A DNA stretch of 64,000 bases from Merismopedia glauca CCAP 1448/3 (GCF_003003775.1 NZ_PVWJ01000006.1:1-64000), one strand, 5' to 3'. Counted from the stretch's first letter, positions 1-9,358 are shown. Notes: generated from the sequence alone by a model not told the origin. Made by a program: numbers and translations.

Positions 1-1052
1 CCCACCACCCCCGTTACGACTAATCCCCCCAAAGCCGAGCCAAGAATCAAACAAGGCGCAAACAACCCTCCAGGCGCACCAGAACCATAAGCAATGGCAA
101 TCAGACAAAATTGGGAAATCAGAGCGATCGCCCGTAGTTGCCAATCCATGTTCCCAATCACCAAAACATCCTGTAACTCACTACTGCGGCGCAATAAGGG
201 AGGCAATAAAGCTATTATTACCCCTGTCATCCCACCAGCTAAAGCCATCCGCCAGGGTAATGTCCACGTTCGCAAGAAGTGGCGATTAATAGCTAGGCTA
301 GCGAGAATGCCGCGACTAAATAAACCGCCTAATAAACCAGCAATTAAACCTAAAACCAGCAAAAAAGGAATATCTACCACCGAAAAACTAGTATCTATCC
401 CATCTAACTCTGGAATTAGCCCCCTTCCCCCCAACAACCGCGAAACTACTCCTCCCACAAAAGCGGCTAAGATCGCAGTTCCCAAAGTGACATCAGATAA
501 ATCTTGCAATAACTCTTCAATCGCAAACAAGACCCCAGCAATAGGCGCATTAAACCCTGCGGCTAAGCCTGCTGCGGCTCCTGCTGCTAACAATTGACGG
601 CGATAAGCAGGTGAAGTTGCTGTCCAATTACTTAACTGTGCGGCTAAAGCGGCTCCAATTTGGACGGTTGGCCCTTGTCTGCCTAAAGCTAATCCAGAAC
701 CCAGAGATAAGCTGGTACTAACCAATTTCACCAAAGCTACTCGTAAATCGAGAGCAATAGGCACATAAGCTAGTGCAGCCTTAACTTGAGGAATCCCACT
801 CCCAGAAGCTTCCCTCGCCACTCGTTCGACTAACCATCCGCTTAATAATCCAGCAGCTATCCCAATTATGGGCAAAGCAATCCAGGGAAAAGTATATTCA
901 TTAACAGAACGCCGCCACATCTCTAGCCACATAATGCTATTTTTCAGCCAAACCGCCGCTAGAGCAGAGACTAGACCAATCGAGCAAGCTTCAAAAATTG
1001 CCCTAGATTTGGGACGTAACCACCGATGGAGCGCAAAGCGTTTGCCAGTCAA
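1..1052 (-). CDS. ClC-family chloride channel/antiporter, C-terminus cut by window edge
   Basis: An open frame on the minus strand runs off the left edge, so the C-terminus is missing. ClC proteins move chloride across the inner membrane as channels or Cl-/H+ exchangers. The translation shows the family motifs in order: GSGIPQVKAAL, then LGRQGPTVQIG, then GFNAPIAGVLFAIEEL, with hydrophobic helices throughout. The usual GREGP reads GRQGP here, so the external gating glutamate is replaced by glutamine. The later glutamates of FAIEEL are kept. The start is taken as TTG at 1052 because a stop lies two codons upstream and an AGAGGA-like site precedes it; no ATG is available until well inside the first helix. 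Family assignment is firm; exchanger versus channel mode is not known. Confidence 0.85.
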   Translation of the reverse strand, partial: MTGKRFALHRWLRPKSRAIFEACSIGLVSALAAVWLKNSIMWLEMWRRSVNEYTFPWIALPIIGIAAGLLSGWLVERVAREASGSGIPQVKAALAYVPIALDLRVALVKLVSTSLSLGSGLALGRQGPTVQIGAALAAQLSNWTATSPAYRRQLLAAGAAAGLAAGFNAPIAGVLFAIEELLQDLSDVTLGTAILAAFVGGVVSRLLGGRGLIPELDGIDTSFSVVDIPFLLVLGLIAGLLGGLFSRGILASLAINRHFLRTWTLPWRMALAGGMTGVIIALLPPLLRRSSELQDVLVIGNMDWQLRAIALISQFCLIAIAYGSGAPGGLFAPCLILGSALGGLVVTGVV

Positions 1053-1119
1053 GTTTCAACGTTTCCTCTCTTCAGAAGTTAACAAAATTTAGATCGTTTG
1101 CCCTGCCTCCCGATTACCA

Positions 1120-1185
1120 AGGGTAGCATTGACTCTTTACTCTTTACTTAGCCAAATATTAAATTAATTTGGCACAGGTACTTAT
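1120..1185 (-). mobile_element. Truncated copy of MITE-like repeat with CTTTACT heptads
   Basis: Read on the minus strand, this holds one terminal repeat (AAGTACCTGTGCCAAATTAA) followed by a short array of the heptad AGAGTAA. Fuller copies lie at 33536-33659 and 55520-55640. The far terminal repeat is not visible here, so the copy looks truncated. It lies between the ClC gene and the toxin-antitoxin pair. Confidence 0.6.
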
Positions 1186-1241
1186 TGCACAGCGATCGCT
1201 ATCCTACTAAACTTAGTTTACAGACTTAGTTTACTTATGAT

Positions 1242-1472
1242 ATGGAAACTGTAAATATCCATCAGGCGAAAACGAATCTCTCACGGTTATTATCTCGCGT
1301 GGAACTGGGAGAAGAAATCATCATTGCTAACCGAGGTATTCCCATCGCCAAGTTGGTTCCATTTCATACCTCACTCAATCGACGGGCTAGTTTAGGGCAA
1401 GATCGAGGAATGTTTGTAGTACCAGAAGACTTTAACGATCCAATGCCCGCATTTGAGGGTGAATCCAAGTGA
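1242..1472 (+). CDS. Phd/YefM-family antitoxin
   Basis: This 76-residue protein begins METVNIHQAKTNLSRLL, the standard opening of Phd/YefM antitoxins, followed by the EEIIIANRGIPIAKLVP strand-turn. The N-terminal half should dimerise and bind DNA, and the acidic tail (PEDFNDPMPAFEGE) should wrap and neutralise the toxin encoded next. The stop overlaps the GTG start of the PIN-domain gene by 4 bp, the usual translational coupling. Antitoxins of this type normally repress their own operon, probably from the AT-rich stretch just upstream with its repeated TTAGTTTAC. Length matches the family. Confidence 0.88.
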   Translation: METVNIHQAKTNLSRLLSRVELGEEIIIANRGIPIAKLVPFHTSLNRRASLGQDRGMFVVPEDFNDPMPAFEGESK

Positions 1473-1867
1473 AAATTTTGCTCGATACCCAATGTTGGTT
1501 GTGGTGGTTTTCTGAACCAGATCGATTAACGGAGAGAGCGATCGCCCAAATTGTGGATGAAACTAATGAAGTTTGGCTCTCTGTTGCTAGTATCTGGGAA
1601 ATCGGCATCAAAGTAGCGATGGGAAAGTTGGTACTGCCAGAAGCCACAGATAGTTACATTGCCAGTCGGATGGTGGACTTAGGAGCGCGATCGCTAGAAA
1701 TTACAGCATCTCACGCTTTACAAGCATCTGCATTACCTTTATATCACTTAGATCCCTTTGACAGAATCTTGATTGCCCAGGCTCAGATAGAAGATATGAC
1801 ACTTATGAGTGCCGATTCTACCCTCAACCAGTATGATGTTTCTTTCCTTTGGGCAGGTAGTTATTAA
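1469..1867 (+). CDS. PIN-domain toxin (VapC-like ribonuclease)
   Basis: This 132-residue PIN-domain protein is coupled to the Phd-type antitoxin by a 4-bp overlap and starts at GTG. The acidic residues that bind Mg2+ in PIN nucleases are visible: D6 in LLDTQCW, E44 in SIWEIG, D95 and D98 in HLDPFDRILIAQA, and D116 in SADSTL. It is a probable RNA endonuclease acting on tRNA or mRNA when free of antitoxin; the target cannot be read from sequence. All catalytic positions are intact, so the module appears functional. The pair stands alone next to dispersed repeats, as expected for a mobile stress or maintenance module. Confidence 0.88.
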   Translation: MKILLDTQCWLWWFSEPDRLTERAIAQIVDETNEVWLSVASIWEIGIKVAMGKLVLPEATDSYIASRMVDLGARSLEITASHALQASALPLYHLDPFDRILIAQAQIEDMTLMSADSTLNQYDVSFLWAGSY

Positions 1868-1924
1868 ACTTTACTTTTCACGGGAAGTCTTGAATTTTCT
1901 GATGGAGACAAGGGAGAAGACCCC

Positions 1925-1966
1925 ATGCCCAATGCCCAATGCCCAATGCCCAATGCCCAATGCCCT
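1925..1966. repeat. Heptanucleotide tandem repeat ATGCCCA x6
   Basis: Six tandem copies of ATGCCCA, the last ending in T, lie between the toxin gene and ispG. This is the short tandemly repeated heptamer type known from cyanobacterial intergenic regions. No gene function is implied. Confidence 0.95.
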
Positions 1967-2062
1967 CTTGTCTGAATACTGGCAAAGTTAATTTAACCTG
2001 ACAAATTGTCCCTTTCTGTGGCAACCTGAAAAGCAGAAGCGATCGCAACTTAAATTCTGATT

Positions 2063-3289
2063 ATGCAGACACTGCCTAACCCCACTACATCCAAAGCTGC
2101 TTACAGTCAATTTGCCACCGATACCACGATTCATCGCCGAAAAACCCGCCCAGTTAAGGTAGGAAACGTCACCATCGGCGGCAGCAATCCGGTAGTGGTG
2201 CAGTCGATGATCAACGAAGACACCCTAGATATAGATGGTTCAGTCGCTGGCATTCGTCGCTTACACGAAATTGGCTGCGAAATTGTGCGCGTGACCGTAC
2301 CCAGCATGGCACACGCCAAAGCCTTGGCTGATATCAAACAAAAACTCCAACAAACTTATCAAACCGTACCTCTAGTTGCTGACGTGCATCACAACGGCAT
2401 GAAAATCGCCCTAGAAGTTGCCAAACACGTCGATAAGGTGCGGATTAATCCTGGACTATACGTATTTGAGAAACCGAAAACAGACCGTACAGAATTCACT
2501 CAAGCTGAATTTGCAGAAATTGGCGATAAAATTCGGGAAACCTTAGAACCTCTAGTTATTTCCCTGCGCGATCAAAATAAAGCCATGCGGATTGGCGTTA
2601 ACCACGGTTCTCTAGCCGAAAGAATGCTATTTAGCTACGGCGATACCCCAGAAGGCATGGTAGAGTCAGCCTTAGAATTCATCCGCATCTGCGAATCTCT
2701 AGACTTCCGCAATCTAGTTATTTCCATGAAAGCCTCGCGAGTCCCTGTCATGCTAGCAGCTTATCGCTTGATGGCGCAACGGATGGACGAAAATGGCATG
2801 GATTATCCCTTACATTTGGGTGTGACAGAAGCTGGAGACGGCGAATACGGACGCATCAAATCTACTGCTGGGATTGGTACTCTATTAGCTGAAGGACTAG
2901 GAGACACCATTCGCGTCTCTCTAACCGAAGCCCCAGAAAAAGAGATTCCTGTCTGCTACAGTATTCTGCAAGCCCTAGGTTTGCGAAAAACTATGGTAGA
3001 GTATGTAGCTTGCCCCTCCTGCGGACGGACTCTATTCAACTTAGAAGAAGTTCTGCATCAAGTTAGGGAAGCGACCAAACACCTAACGGGTCTAGATATT
3101 GCCGTCATGGGATGTATCGTAAATGGTCCTGGAGAAATGGCAGATGCTGACTATGGATATGTAGGCAAACAGCCTGGATACATCTCTCTGTATCGCGGTC
3201 GAGAAGAGATCAAAAAGGTTCCAGAAGCCGAAGGTGTCGGAGAACTGATAGCGTTGATTAAAGCTGACGATCGCTGGATTGAACCGTAA
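2063..3289 (+). CDS. ispG: 4-hydroxy-3-methylbut-2-enyl diphosphate synthase (IspG/GcpE)
   Basis: The 408-residue protein converts 2-C-methyl-D-erythritol 2,4-cyclodiphosphate to HMBPP, the penultimate step of the MEP isoprenoid pathway that feeds carotenoids, the chlorophyll phytyl tail and quinones. An N-terminal TIM-barrel-like part ([19 protein letters not shown] onward) is followed by the Fe-S domain with CPSCGR near residue 316 and CIVNGPGE near residue 350. These supply the three cysteines of the [4Fe-4S] cluster. Length and motifs match the cyanobacterial ferredoxin-dependent form (EC 1.17.7.1). The ATG is the first in frame and the N-terminal extension of about 25 residues is usual in cyanobacteria. 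It appears monocistronic; a hairpin repeat follows it. Confidence 0.97.
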   Translation: MQTLPNPTTSKAAYSQFATDTTIHRRKTRPVKVGNVTIGGSNPVVVQSMINEDTLDIDGSVAGIRRLHEIGCEIVRVTVPSMAHAKALADIKQKLQQTYQTVPLVADVHHNGMKIALEVAKHVDKVRINPGLYVFEKPKTDRTEFTQAEFAEIGDKIRETLEPLVISLRDQNKAMRIGVNHGSLAERMLFSYGDTPEGMVESALEFIRICESLDFRNLVISMKASRVPVMLAAYRLMAQRMDENGMDYPLHLGVTEAGDGEYGRIKSTAGIGTLLAEGLGDTIRVSLTEAPEKEIPVCYSILQALGLRKTMVEYVACPSCGRTLFNLEEVLHQVREATKHLTGLDIAVMGCIVNGPGEMADADYGYVGKQPGYISLYRGREEIKKVPEAEGVGELIALIKADDRWIEP

Positions 3290-3319
3290 TTTTCAGTTTT
3301 CCCCTTGAATATAATAAAT

Positions 3320-3344
3320 GTAGGGTGAGCAATACCTACCCTAG
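3320..3344. repeat. Imperfect GTAGGGT...ACCCTA palindrome
   Basis: This is a degenerate member of a dispersed palindrome whose perfect copies are at 39804-39828 and 47521-47545. It sits just downstream of ispG and may act as a transcript end by forming a hairpin, though no T-run follows. Confidence 0.6.
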
Positions 3345-3437
3345 CTCAACAAATCTACGGAAGCGCTATTATTTTTCTTGTGTTAAATTGTGCGTATCCC
3401 CTCACAGTAAAATTTTTCCAAGGCTCAGAAGAAAATC

Positions 3438-4730
3438 ATGCAGATAGCAAAAGGTAAACTGGTTCTGGGTGCTACAGCGTTAGTGCTGACAACAGTAGCT
3501 ATCACTGGCGCAGGTCTAAACTTTTCCAAAGGTGAAGCTTTCTTTAAAGATAGCCCCAAAGAGGTTGTGGATGAAGTTTGGCAAATAATCGATCGCCAGT
3601 TCGTAGACGGAACCTTCAATCAAGTAGATTGGCGCAAGGTTCGGAACCAGTACCTGAGCCGTTCTTACAAGAATAAGCAAGAAGCCTACAAAGCCATCAG
3701 GGAAATGCTCAAACCCCTGAATGACCCCTATACTCGGTTCATGGACCCCAAAGAGTATCGGGATTTGCAAATCGATACTTCAGGACAACTAACTGGAGTG
3801 GGTATTCAACTTGCTCAAGACGAGAAAACGAAGAAATTAGTAGTAATTGCCCCGATTGAAGATACTCCTGCTGCTCAAGCTGGAATTATTGCCAAAGATA
3901 CCATCGTGGAAATTGATGGTAAAAGTACCAAGGGGATGGATGTCAATCAAGCAGTTCAGCTAATTCGTGGTAAAGAAGGAACCCAAGTTGTTCTCAAAAT
4001 TGCTAGAGGGAAGAAACAGTTAGTATTTCCCCTCAAACGAGCCAGAATCGAGATTCACCCAGTTAAGTACAGTTATCGTCAAGATAAAGGCATCCCTCTA
4101 GGTTATATCCGCCTCAATCAGTTTAGTGCTAATGCTCCAGACGAAATGCGTGCAGCCATTAATGCTTTGGAAAAACGTCAAGTTCAAGGATATATTCTAG
4201 ATTTACGCTCTAATCCAGGTGGATTGCTTTATTCGGGCATTGAAATTGCACGGATGTGGATTAAAGATGGGGGGATTGTTTCTACAGTAGACCGTCAGGG
4301 AGAAAGAGATAAGCAAAGTGCCAATGGTACAGCTTTGACTAATAAACCTCTAGTTGTTCTAGTCGATGGTGGTTCAGCTAGTGCTAGTGAAATTTTATCA
4401 GGTGCTTTACAAGATAATAAACGAGCGCTTTTAGTCGGAACCAAGACTTTTGGGAAAGGTTTAGTCCAATCTGTCCGACCTTTAGGAGATGGTTCTGGAT
4501 TAGCTGTAACTATAGCTAAATATTTCACTCCTAATGGTACTGATATCAACCATAAAGGAATTATCCCTAACGTCAAAGTCGAATTAAGTGATAAACAAAA
4601 AGAAGCGTTAGTGAAAAATCGCCAAAGTATTGGTACTGTAGCCGATCCTCAGTATTCCAAAGCTCTAGATACTCTGAAGCAGGAAGTAGCTAAAATAGGT
4701 AATGATTCTGCACTTAATACTCCTAAATAA
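3438..4730 (+). CDS. S41 C-terminal processing peptidase (CtpA/CtpB type)
   Basis: This 430-residue serine protease cleaves substrates at the C-terminus. In cyanobacteria the paralogues CtpA/B/C act in the lumen or periplasm, and CtpA matures photosystem II protein D1. The sequence has a hydrophobic N-terminal signal (LVLGATALVLTTVAITGAG), a PDZ domain around residues 100-190 (GVGIQLAQDEKTKKLVV, then PAAQAGI), and the S41 core with the catalytic serine in DGGSASASEILSGAL near residue 313 and the lysine in TKTFGKGLVQ near 338-341. Catalytic residues are intact. Which of the three Ctp paralogues it is cannot be settled without alignment. It is preceded by its own AT-rich leader and followed by a GGAAGAA repeat tract. 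Confidence 0.93.
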   Translation: MQIAKGKLVLGATALVLTTVAITGAGLNFSKGEAFFKDSPKEVVDEVWQIIDRQFVDGTFNQVDWRKVRNQYLSRSYKNKQEAYKAIREMLKPLNDPYTRFMDPKEYRDLQIDTSGQLTGVGIQLAQDEKTKKLVVIAPIEDTPAAQAGIIAKDTIVEIDGKSTKGMDVNQAVQLIRGKEGTQVVLKIARGKKQLVFPLKRARIEIHPVKYSYRQDKGIPLGYIRLNQFSANAPDEMRAAINALEKRQVQGYILDLRSNPGGLLYSGIEIARMWIKDGGIVSTVDRQGERDKQSANGTALTNKPLVVLVDGGSASASEILSGALQDNKRALLVGTKTFGKGLVQSVRPLGDGSGLAVTIAKYFTPNGTDINHKGIIPNVKVELSDKQKEALVKNRQSIGTVADPQYSKALDTLKQEVAKIGNDSALNTPK

Positions 4731-4772
4731 GGAAGAAGGAAGAGGGAGGAAGGAAGAAGGAAGAAGGGAAGC
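4729..4772. repeat. GGAAGAA-type purine heptad tract
   Basis: A purine-only tract built from GGAAGAA/GGAAGAG units. The same class recurs at about 9400-9428, 25869-25886 (opposite strand), 28455-28478 (opposite strand), 47478-47492 and 57478-57520, always outside real genes. Confidence 0.8.
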
Positions 4773-4822
4773 CAATATGCAATTTTTATTGGCACTGGAT
4801 TTTAGCGATCGTTAACCGGAAA

Positions 4823-5827
4823 TTGAAATTGAACAACCTTGGAGTAGTTGTTATTGGTAGAAATGAAGGTAAGCGCTTAGAAGTTTGCTTAGAATCTGCC
4901 TTGAGTCAAGTTACTCAAATAGTTTATGTAGATTCAGGTTCTACAGATAGCAGCGTGGATATGGCTAGGGCTAAAAGTGTAGAAGTCGTAGAACTGGATA
5001 TGTCTCTTCCTTTTACGGCTGCTAGAGCTAGAAATGAAGGATTTAACCGCCTTTTAGTGGCATTTCCTGAAGTTGAGTTTGTCCAATTTGTCGATGGTGA
5101 TTGTTGCTTAGTAGAGGGGTGGATGAAAACAGCAGTAGCTAAGCTAAGTCAAAACCCCAAAATTGCTGTAGTCTGCGGTAGACGGCGAGAAGAATTTCCT
5201 GATGACACAATTTATAACAAATTGTGCGATTTGGAGTGGGATACACCTGTGGGAGAAGCGATCGCTTGCGGTGGCGATGCTATGATGCGCGTTCAAGCAC
5301 TACAAGCTGTCAAGGGTTATAATCCGACTTTAATTGCTGGAGAGGAGCCAGAATTATGCGTCAGATTGCGCCAGCAAGAATGGCAGATTTGGCGGTTAGA
5401 TACGGAAATGACGATACATGACGCTCAAATTACCAAATTTTCCCAATGGTGGAAACGAACAGTGAGGGCTGGTTATGCTTATGCAGAGGGCGCATATTTA
5501 CATGGTAGTAGTCCACAAAAACATTGGGTCAAAGAGAGTCGAAGTATTTGGTTTTGGGGCTTAATCTTACCATTAGTGGTTTTAGTGACGATTATTCCCA
5601 CTCATGGGCTGAGCTTGATTTTATGGCTCGGTTATCCTTATCTGGGGTATCGGATCTACAAGTATATGCGATCGCGTTTGTTTAGCGATCGCAACTCGGC
5701 TCTATACGCTGCATTTTGCGTTTTAGCCAAGTTTCCACAGGCGATCGGTCAAGGACAATTTCGCGGTAAAAAATGGTTAAAACAACCTCAAACTCTAATT
5801 GAGTATAAAACTAGTTCTCAATCTTGA
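4823..5827 (+). CDS. Family 2 glycosyltransferase
   Basis: The 334-residue protein has a GT-A fold: GVVVIGRNEGKRL at the N-terminus binds the nucleotide, YVDSGSTDSS follows, and FVDGDCCL near residue 92 supplies the metal-binding DxD-like motif. The acidic GEEPELCVRLRQ segment resembles the catalytic base region. A hydrophobic stretch after residue 240 (FWGLILPLVVLVTIIP) should anchor it in the membrane. It probably transfers a sugar to a lipid or polysaccharide precursor; donor and acceptor are unknown. The start is TTG because no ATG exists before the Rossmann strand. It stands alone between repeat-rich spacers, about 2 kb before a polysaccharide gene group. Confidence 0.85.
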   Translation: MKLNNLGVVVIGRNEGKRLEVCLESALSQVTQIVYVDSGSTDSSVDMARAKSVEVVELDMSLPFTAARARNEGFNRLLVAFPEVEFVQFVDGDCCLVEGWMKTAVAKLSQNPKIAVVCGRRREEFPDDTIYNKLCDLEWDTPVGEAIACGGDAMMRVQALQAVKGYNPTLIAGEEPELCVRLRQQEWQIWRLDTEMTIHDAQITKFSQWWKRTVRAGYAYAEGAYLHGSSPQKHWVKESRSIWFWGLILPLVVLVTIIPTHGLSLILWLGYPYLGYRIYKYMRSRLFSDRNSALYAAFCVLAKFPQAIGQGQFRGKKWLKQPQTLIEYKTSSQS

Positions 5828-5943
5828 GTTATGTCTATCTTGCTCGAAAATGTACCTAAGTCCTGTAGGAACGATCGCGAACACGGTTTTAGACACTTGT
5901 TCGGCAACTTTTCGCAGCAAAGTGGGAGGTGATTCAGTTCGCG

Positions 5944-6069
5944 CTAGGGTTCCTGGAGTAGTTCGGTTTTGAGTAGCTCAACGTTGTTGGTTTTGGTAGC
6001 TAGAAGCCAACGAACGAAATCTATGCGGTATTGCTCAGCCAAGAACTTGCAGGCATTGTCATAACTTAT
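5944..6069 (-). pseudogene. Relic of an Rpn/PD-(D/E)XK-type gene N-terminus
   Basis: Read on the minus strand, the frame gives YDNACKFLAEQYRIDFVRWL, which resembles the conserved opening DN-CKFLAE-F--DFA-WL of the Rpn-family putative nuclease/transposase genes common in cyanobacteria. The frame lacks an initiator ATG in phase and stops after about 38 codons. A second open stretch in another frame follows without recognisable similarity. This is probably a decayed remnant. Two intact distant relatives, of a different subgroup, lie at 16419-17333 and 21208-22188. Confidence 0.5.
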
Positions 6070-6072
6070 AAT

Positions 6073-7602
6073 TTACTGCATTCTGTCGATAGTTCGATAC
6101 TGAATAGCCTCTGCTACGTGTTGAGGTTTTAAGGCATCTTCCTGGGCTAAATCGGCGATAGTACGGGCAACTTTGAGGATGCGATCGCTCGCCCTGGCAG
6201 AAAGTCCTAGTTTCCGAATTGCTGCTTCTAGCAAATTGCGGGATGCATCATCTAGTTGACACCATTGCTGTAAGTGGCGAGTTTGCATTTGGGAGTTACA
6301 ACCGATACCTGTCTCCCCTGATAATCTTTGATTAGCTCGTAACCTGGCTTGTTTGACTCGATCTCTCACTGGGTTTGAAGCTTCTCCCTGAGACGAACGG
6401 GTTATTTCTTCTGGTTTCAGCCGATTGACAGCTACTTGCAGATCGATTCTATCCATCAAGGGACCTGAAAGTTTCGCCCAATAATTTTCCCGTTGGCGTG
6501 GCGAACAAGTACAAGCTTGAATGGTATCCCCAAAGTAACCGCAAGGACAAGGATTAGTGCTAGCTACTAAGGTAAATTGAGCCGGAAATCTCACAGATTG
6601 ACGAGTTCTAGATACAGTTACATAGCCGTCTTCTAGAGGCTGGCGCAGGAATTCTAAGACATCTCGTTTAAATTCTGTTAATTCGTCCAAAAAAAGCACA
6701 CCATTGTGCGCCAAGGATATCTCTCCAGGACGGGGAAAACTCCCCCCACCCACCAAAGAAGGACCAGAAGCCGAATGATGGGGACTGCGGAACGGGCGCT
6801 GACTAACTAGAGAACCTTTGTATTTGAGTAAGCCAGCTACAGAATGAACCTGACTAACCTCTAATGCTTCATTAAACGACAGAGGTGGCAAAATTCCAGG
6901 TAATCTCCGAGCTAACATCGTTTTACCACTACCTGGAGGGCCAACGAAGATCAGATTATGTCCTCCAGCAGCAGCAATTTCCAACGCCCGTCGTCCATGA
7001 GCTTGCCCTTTGACATCCACCAGATCGGGAGTATTGGGGTCAAGTGTATCAAAACTGGGGGAGCGATCGCTTTTAGTAACTAAGTATTTTTGCGGTGTAT
7101 TGAGTACATCTACTACCTGAGATAGATGCTCCAAACCATAGACCGCTATACCTTCAACTACAGCCGCTTCGTTGGCATTGTCAATCGGGACTACTAACCC
7201 TGCCAATCCCAAACGTTTGGCGGCGGCGGCTATAGCCAAGACACCCCGAACTGGAAGCACGCTTCCATCTAGGGAAACTTCGCCTAAAAACAGAAAATCT
7301 CCTAATAAAGCGGGATTTACCTGCTCTGAAGCTGCCATAATCCCAACTGCGATCGGCAGATCGAAGCAAGGCCCTTCCTTACGCAAATCTGCTGGAGTTA
7401 AGTTAATGGTAATTTTCCGCATGGGAAAGGCATAACCAGCATTTTTCAGTGCTGCTTTCACCCTCTCCCTCGATTCCTGCACGGCTGTATCTGGAAGTCC
7501 TACTAGAGTAATTCCTGGTAAACCGCCGGAAACATCTACTTCTACACCTACCTTAACAGCCTCAATGCCAATGAGTGATGCACTCCAAACCCTAGCTAAC
7601 AT
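6073..7602 (-). CDS. ComM/YifB-family Mg-chelatase-like AAA+ ATPase
   Basis: The 509-residue protein has the family layout: an N-terminal Lon-protease-like substrate domain (GLPGITLVGLPDTAVQESRERVKAAL, KITINLTPADLRKEG), then an AAA+ core with Walker A GPPGSGKTML near residue 218 and Walker B VLFLDELTEF, a four-cysteine insert (CPCGYFGDTIQACTC), and a C-terminal helical domain. In naturally transformable bacteria ComM is a hexameric helicase that extends recombination of incoming DNA; its cyanobacterial role is inferred. Length and motifs are complete. The start ATG lies 320 bp from the divergent DUF4832 gene. Confidence 0.9.
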   Translation of the reverse strand: MLARVWSASLIGIEAVKVGVEVDVSGGLPGITLVGLPDTAVQESRERVKAALKNAGYAFPMRKITINLTPADLRKEGPCFDLPIAVGIMAASEQVNPALLGDFLFLGEVSLDGSVLPVRGVLAIAAAAKRLGLAGLVVPIDNANEAAVVEGIAVYGLEHLSQVVDVLNTPQKYLVTKSDRSPSFDTLDPNTPDLVDVKGQAHGRRALEIAAAGGHNLIFVGPPGSGKTMLARRLPGILPPLSFNEALEVSQVHSVAGLLKYKGSLVSQRPFRSPHHSASGPSLVGGGSFPRPGEISLAHNGVLFLDELTEFKRDVLEFLRQPLEDGYVTVSRTRQSVRFPAQFTLVASTNPCPCGYFGDTIQACTCSPRQRENYWAKLSGPLMDRIDLQVAVNRLKPEEITRSSQGEASNPVRDRVKQARLRANQRLSGETGIGCNSQMQTRHLQQWCQLDDASRNLLEAAIRKLGLSARASDRILKVARTIADLAQEDALKPQHVAEAIQYRTIDRMQ

Positions 7603-7921
7603 GAGAATTTTTCTGAACCGATTTCGGGATAAATTTGCGGCTTTGGTGTTCCTGAATGCATTTTAACGCAATTAGGTGATTTAGCTGAACTAGTAATTTG
7701 AGGAGGACATAACCACAAGGTATTTAAGATAAATCCAGATTTTTAAAATTCACTTTACCTAATCATGTTATGCGCTTTTACTTAAGTAATATTTCGTGAA
7801 ATTTAGGAACGTTTAGTCATTTTTACGGAGATATAGATCGGTAATTATTACATGGTCGATCCTTAAATTTAAGAGTATTCTACTTTAGCAAAAGTAAAGT
7901 AATTAAAATAGCAATCTAAAA
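7603..7921. other. AT-rich divergent intergenic region
   Basis: The 319-bp spacer separates divergent genes and should hold both promoters. It is strongly AT-rich and has no convincing reading frame, RNA gene or repeat. No defined operator could be recognised. Confidence 0.5.
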
Positions 7922-9358
7922 ATGTTCAAACAAACTATAAAACAAGTATTTATCCCCTTAACTTTATTAAGCAGTATTGCCTCATTTCCTTTCGCTTGCC
8001 AAGCCGCTCCTGTGACTCAAAATTACGAAGTTACTTACGAAAATCTTGTTAATCCAGAACGGGGGTTTTTCGTCCCCACTTACCCAAACGCTTTAAATAA
8101 ATTAGCACCTCTAACTTTAACCGAACTTCAGCAAGTTAGAGCCAACAAAATGAGTTTGATGCGACGTTACTATCTTTTAGACCAGTTTCGTAATTCACCA
8201 ATTTCTCAGTCGTTTATAGACTCGATGAGAAATGATTTCAAACTAGCTAGAGAAGCAGGAGTTAAATTAATTCTGCGGTTTTCTTATAACTATGTTGGTG
8301 GTGGTCCAGATACTTCAAGAAACCAGATTTTAGCTCATTTAGATCAGCTACGTCCGGTTTTTGTGGAAAATTATGACGTGATTGCTTACCTTCACGCTGG
8401 ATTTATCGGTAAATATGGAGAATGGCATAACTCAACTAATAACTTAGTAAATCCTGAAGATACTAGAACCATAGTCTTCAAAATTATGTCAGTTTTACCT
8501 AAAGAACGAATGGTTGCTATCCGTTATCCTAAACGGAAAATGGAAATATTTAATAGTAATCAACCTTTAAATGCACAAGAAGCTTTTACTGGTACAAATA
8601 GAGCTAGAGCCGCTAATAATAATCAATGCTTCCTAGCTGCTTTTGAAGACTGGGGCACTTATAGCAGTGTTTGGCCCGCAGAAATAGAGGCTGAAAAACA
8701 ATATTTAAGAAGTGACAATCAGTATGTAGTTCAAGGTGGTGAAACTTGTAATTCTGACAGTGAAGCTCAACCATATATCACTTGTCAAAATGCCACCAAA
8801 GAAATGGCAAAACTCCGCTTTTCCGATCTCAATTCTAAATACGAACCCGATGTTTTAAAGAAGTGGCAAACTGATGGGTGTATGGCTAAGATACAGCGCT
8901 CTTTAGGATATCGATTTTATCTAAGCAGTTCGGCAATTCCCTCTCTAGTTAAACCTGGGGGTAATTTTGATATGAGTTTTATTATGGGTAATAGTGGGTG
9001 GGCAAATCCTTACAATCCTCGCTTATTAGAGATAGTTATGCGAAATCGAGCCACTCGCGCTGAGTATTACGTTAGAGTTAATCAAGACCCTAGAAGATGG
9101 CTGCCTGGAACTAAAAATCAGGTGGATATCAGTGCTGGTATTCCTACAAATATGCCCGCAGGAACCTATGATATATTCTTGAATTTGCCAGATCCCGCTT
9201 CCAAACTCTATGGAAAACCCGAATTTTCCATACGCTTAGCCAACAAAAACGTTTGGGAAGCGACTAGTGGATATAATTCCTTCTTGCGAACTGTCACTGT
9301 AGATCCTAATGCTGTTGGCAATAACTATTCAGGAACTAGTTTTTTCCAGTCTAGATAG
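7922..9358 (+). CDS. Secreted DUF4874/DUF4832 protein
   Basis: This 478-residue protein starts with a signal peptide (basic FKQTIKQ, hydrophobic core, cleavage likely after CQA). The mature part begins with the DUF4874 signature NPERGFF and continues into DUF4832, which in this family is a putative glycoside-hydrolase-like beta/alpha barrel followed by a beta-sandwich (residues about 330-470, PGGNFDMSFIMGNSGWANPYNPR). Its substrate is unknown. It lies just upstream of flippase, glycosyltransferase and polymerase genes on the same strand, so a role in modifying or degrading an exported polysaccharide is a reasonable inference. The start ATG is the first after the AT-rich leader. Confidence 0.8.
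   Translation: MFKQTIKQVFIPLTLLSSIASFPFACQAAPVTQNYEVTYENLVNPERGFFVPTYPNALNKLAPLTLTELQQVRANKMSLMRRYYLLDQFRNSPISQSFIDSMRNDFKLAREAGVKLILRFSYNYVGGGPDTSRNQILAHLDQLRPVFVENYDVIAYLHAGFIGKYGEWHNSTNNLVNPEDTRTIVFKIMSVLPKERMVAIRYPKRKMEIFNSNQPLNAQEAFTGTNRARAANNNQCFLAAFEDWGTYSSVWPAEIEAEKQYLRSDNQYVVQGGETCNSDSEAQPYITCQNATKEMAKLRFSDLNSKYEPDVLKKWQTDGCMAKIQRSLGYRFYLSSSAIPSLVKPGGNFDMSFIMGNSGWANPYNPRLLEIVMRNRATRAEYYVRVNQDPRRWLPGTKNQVDISAGIPTNMPAGTYDIFLNLPDPASKLYGKPEFSIRLANKNVWEATSGYNSFLRTVTVDPNAVGNNYSGTSFFQSR

Noticed and set aside
94-597. A 167-codon plus-strand open frame at the left end
   Set aside because: It is antisense to the ClC gene, whose minus-strand translation shows the family motifs. The plus product is rich in Pro, Lys and Asn with no recognisable domain.
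1925-1966. Possible CRISPR array
   Set aside because: The units are 7 bp without spacers, so this is a simple tandem heptad, not a CRISPR. No direct repeats with unique spacers occur anywhere in the window.
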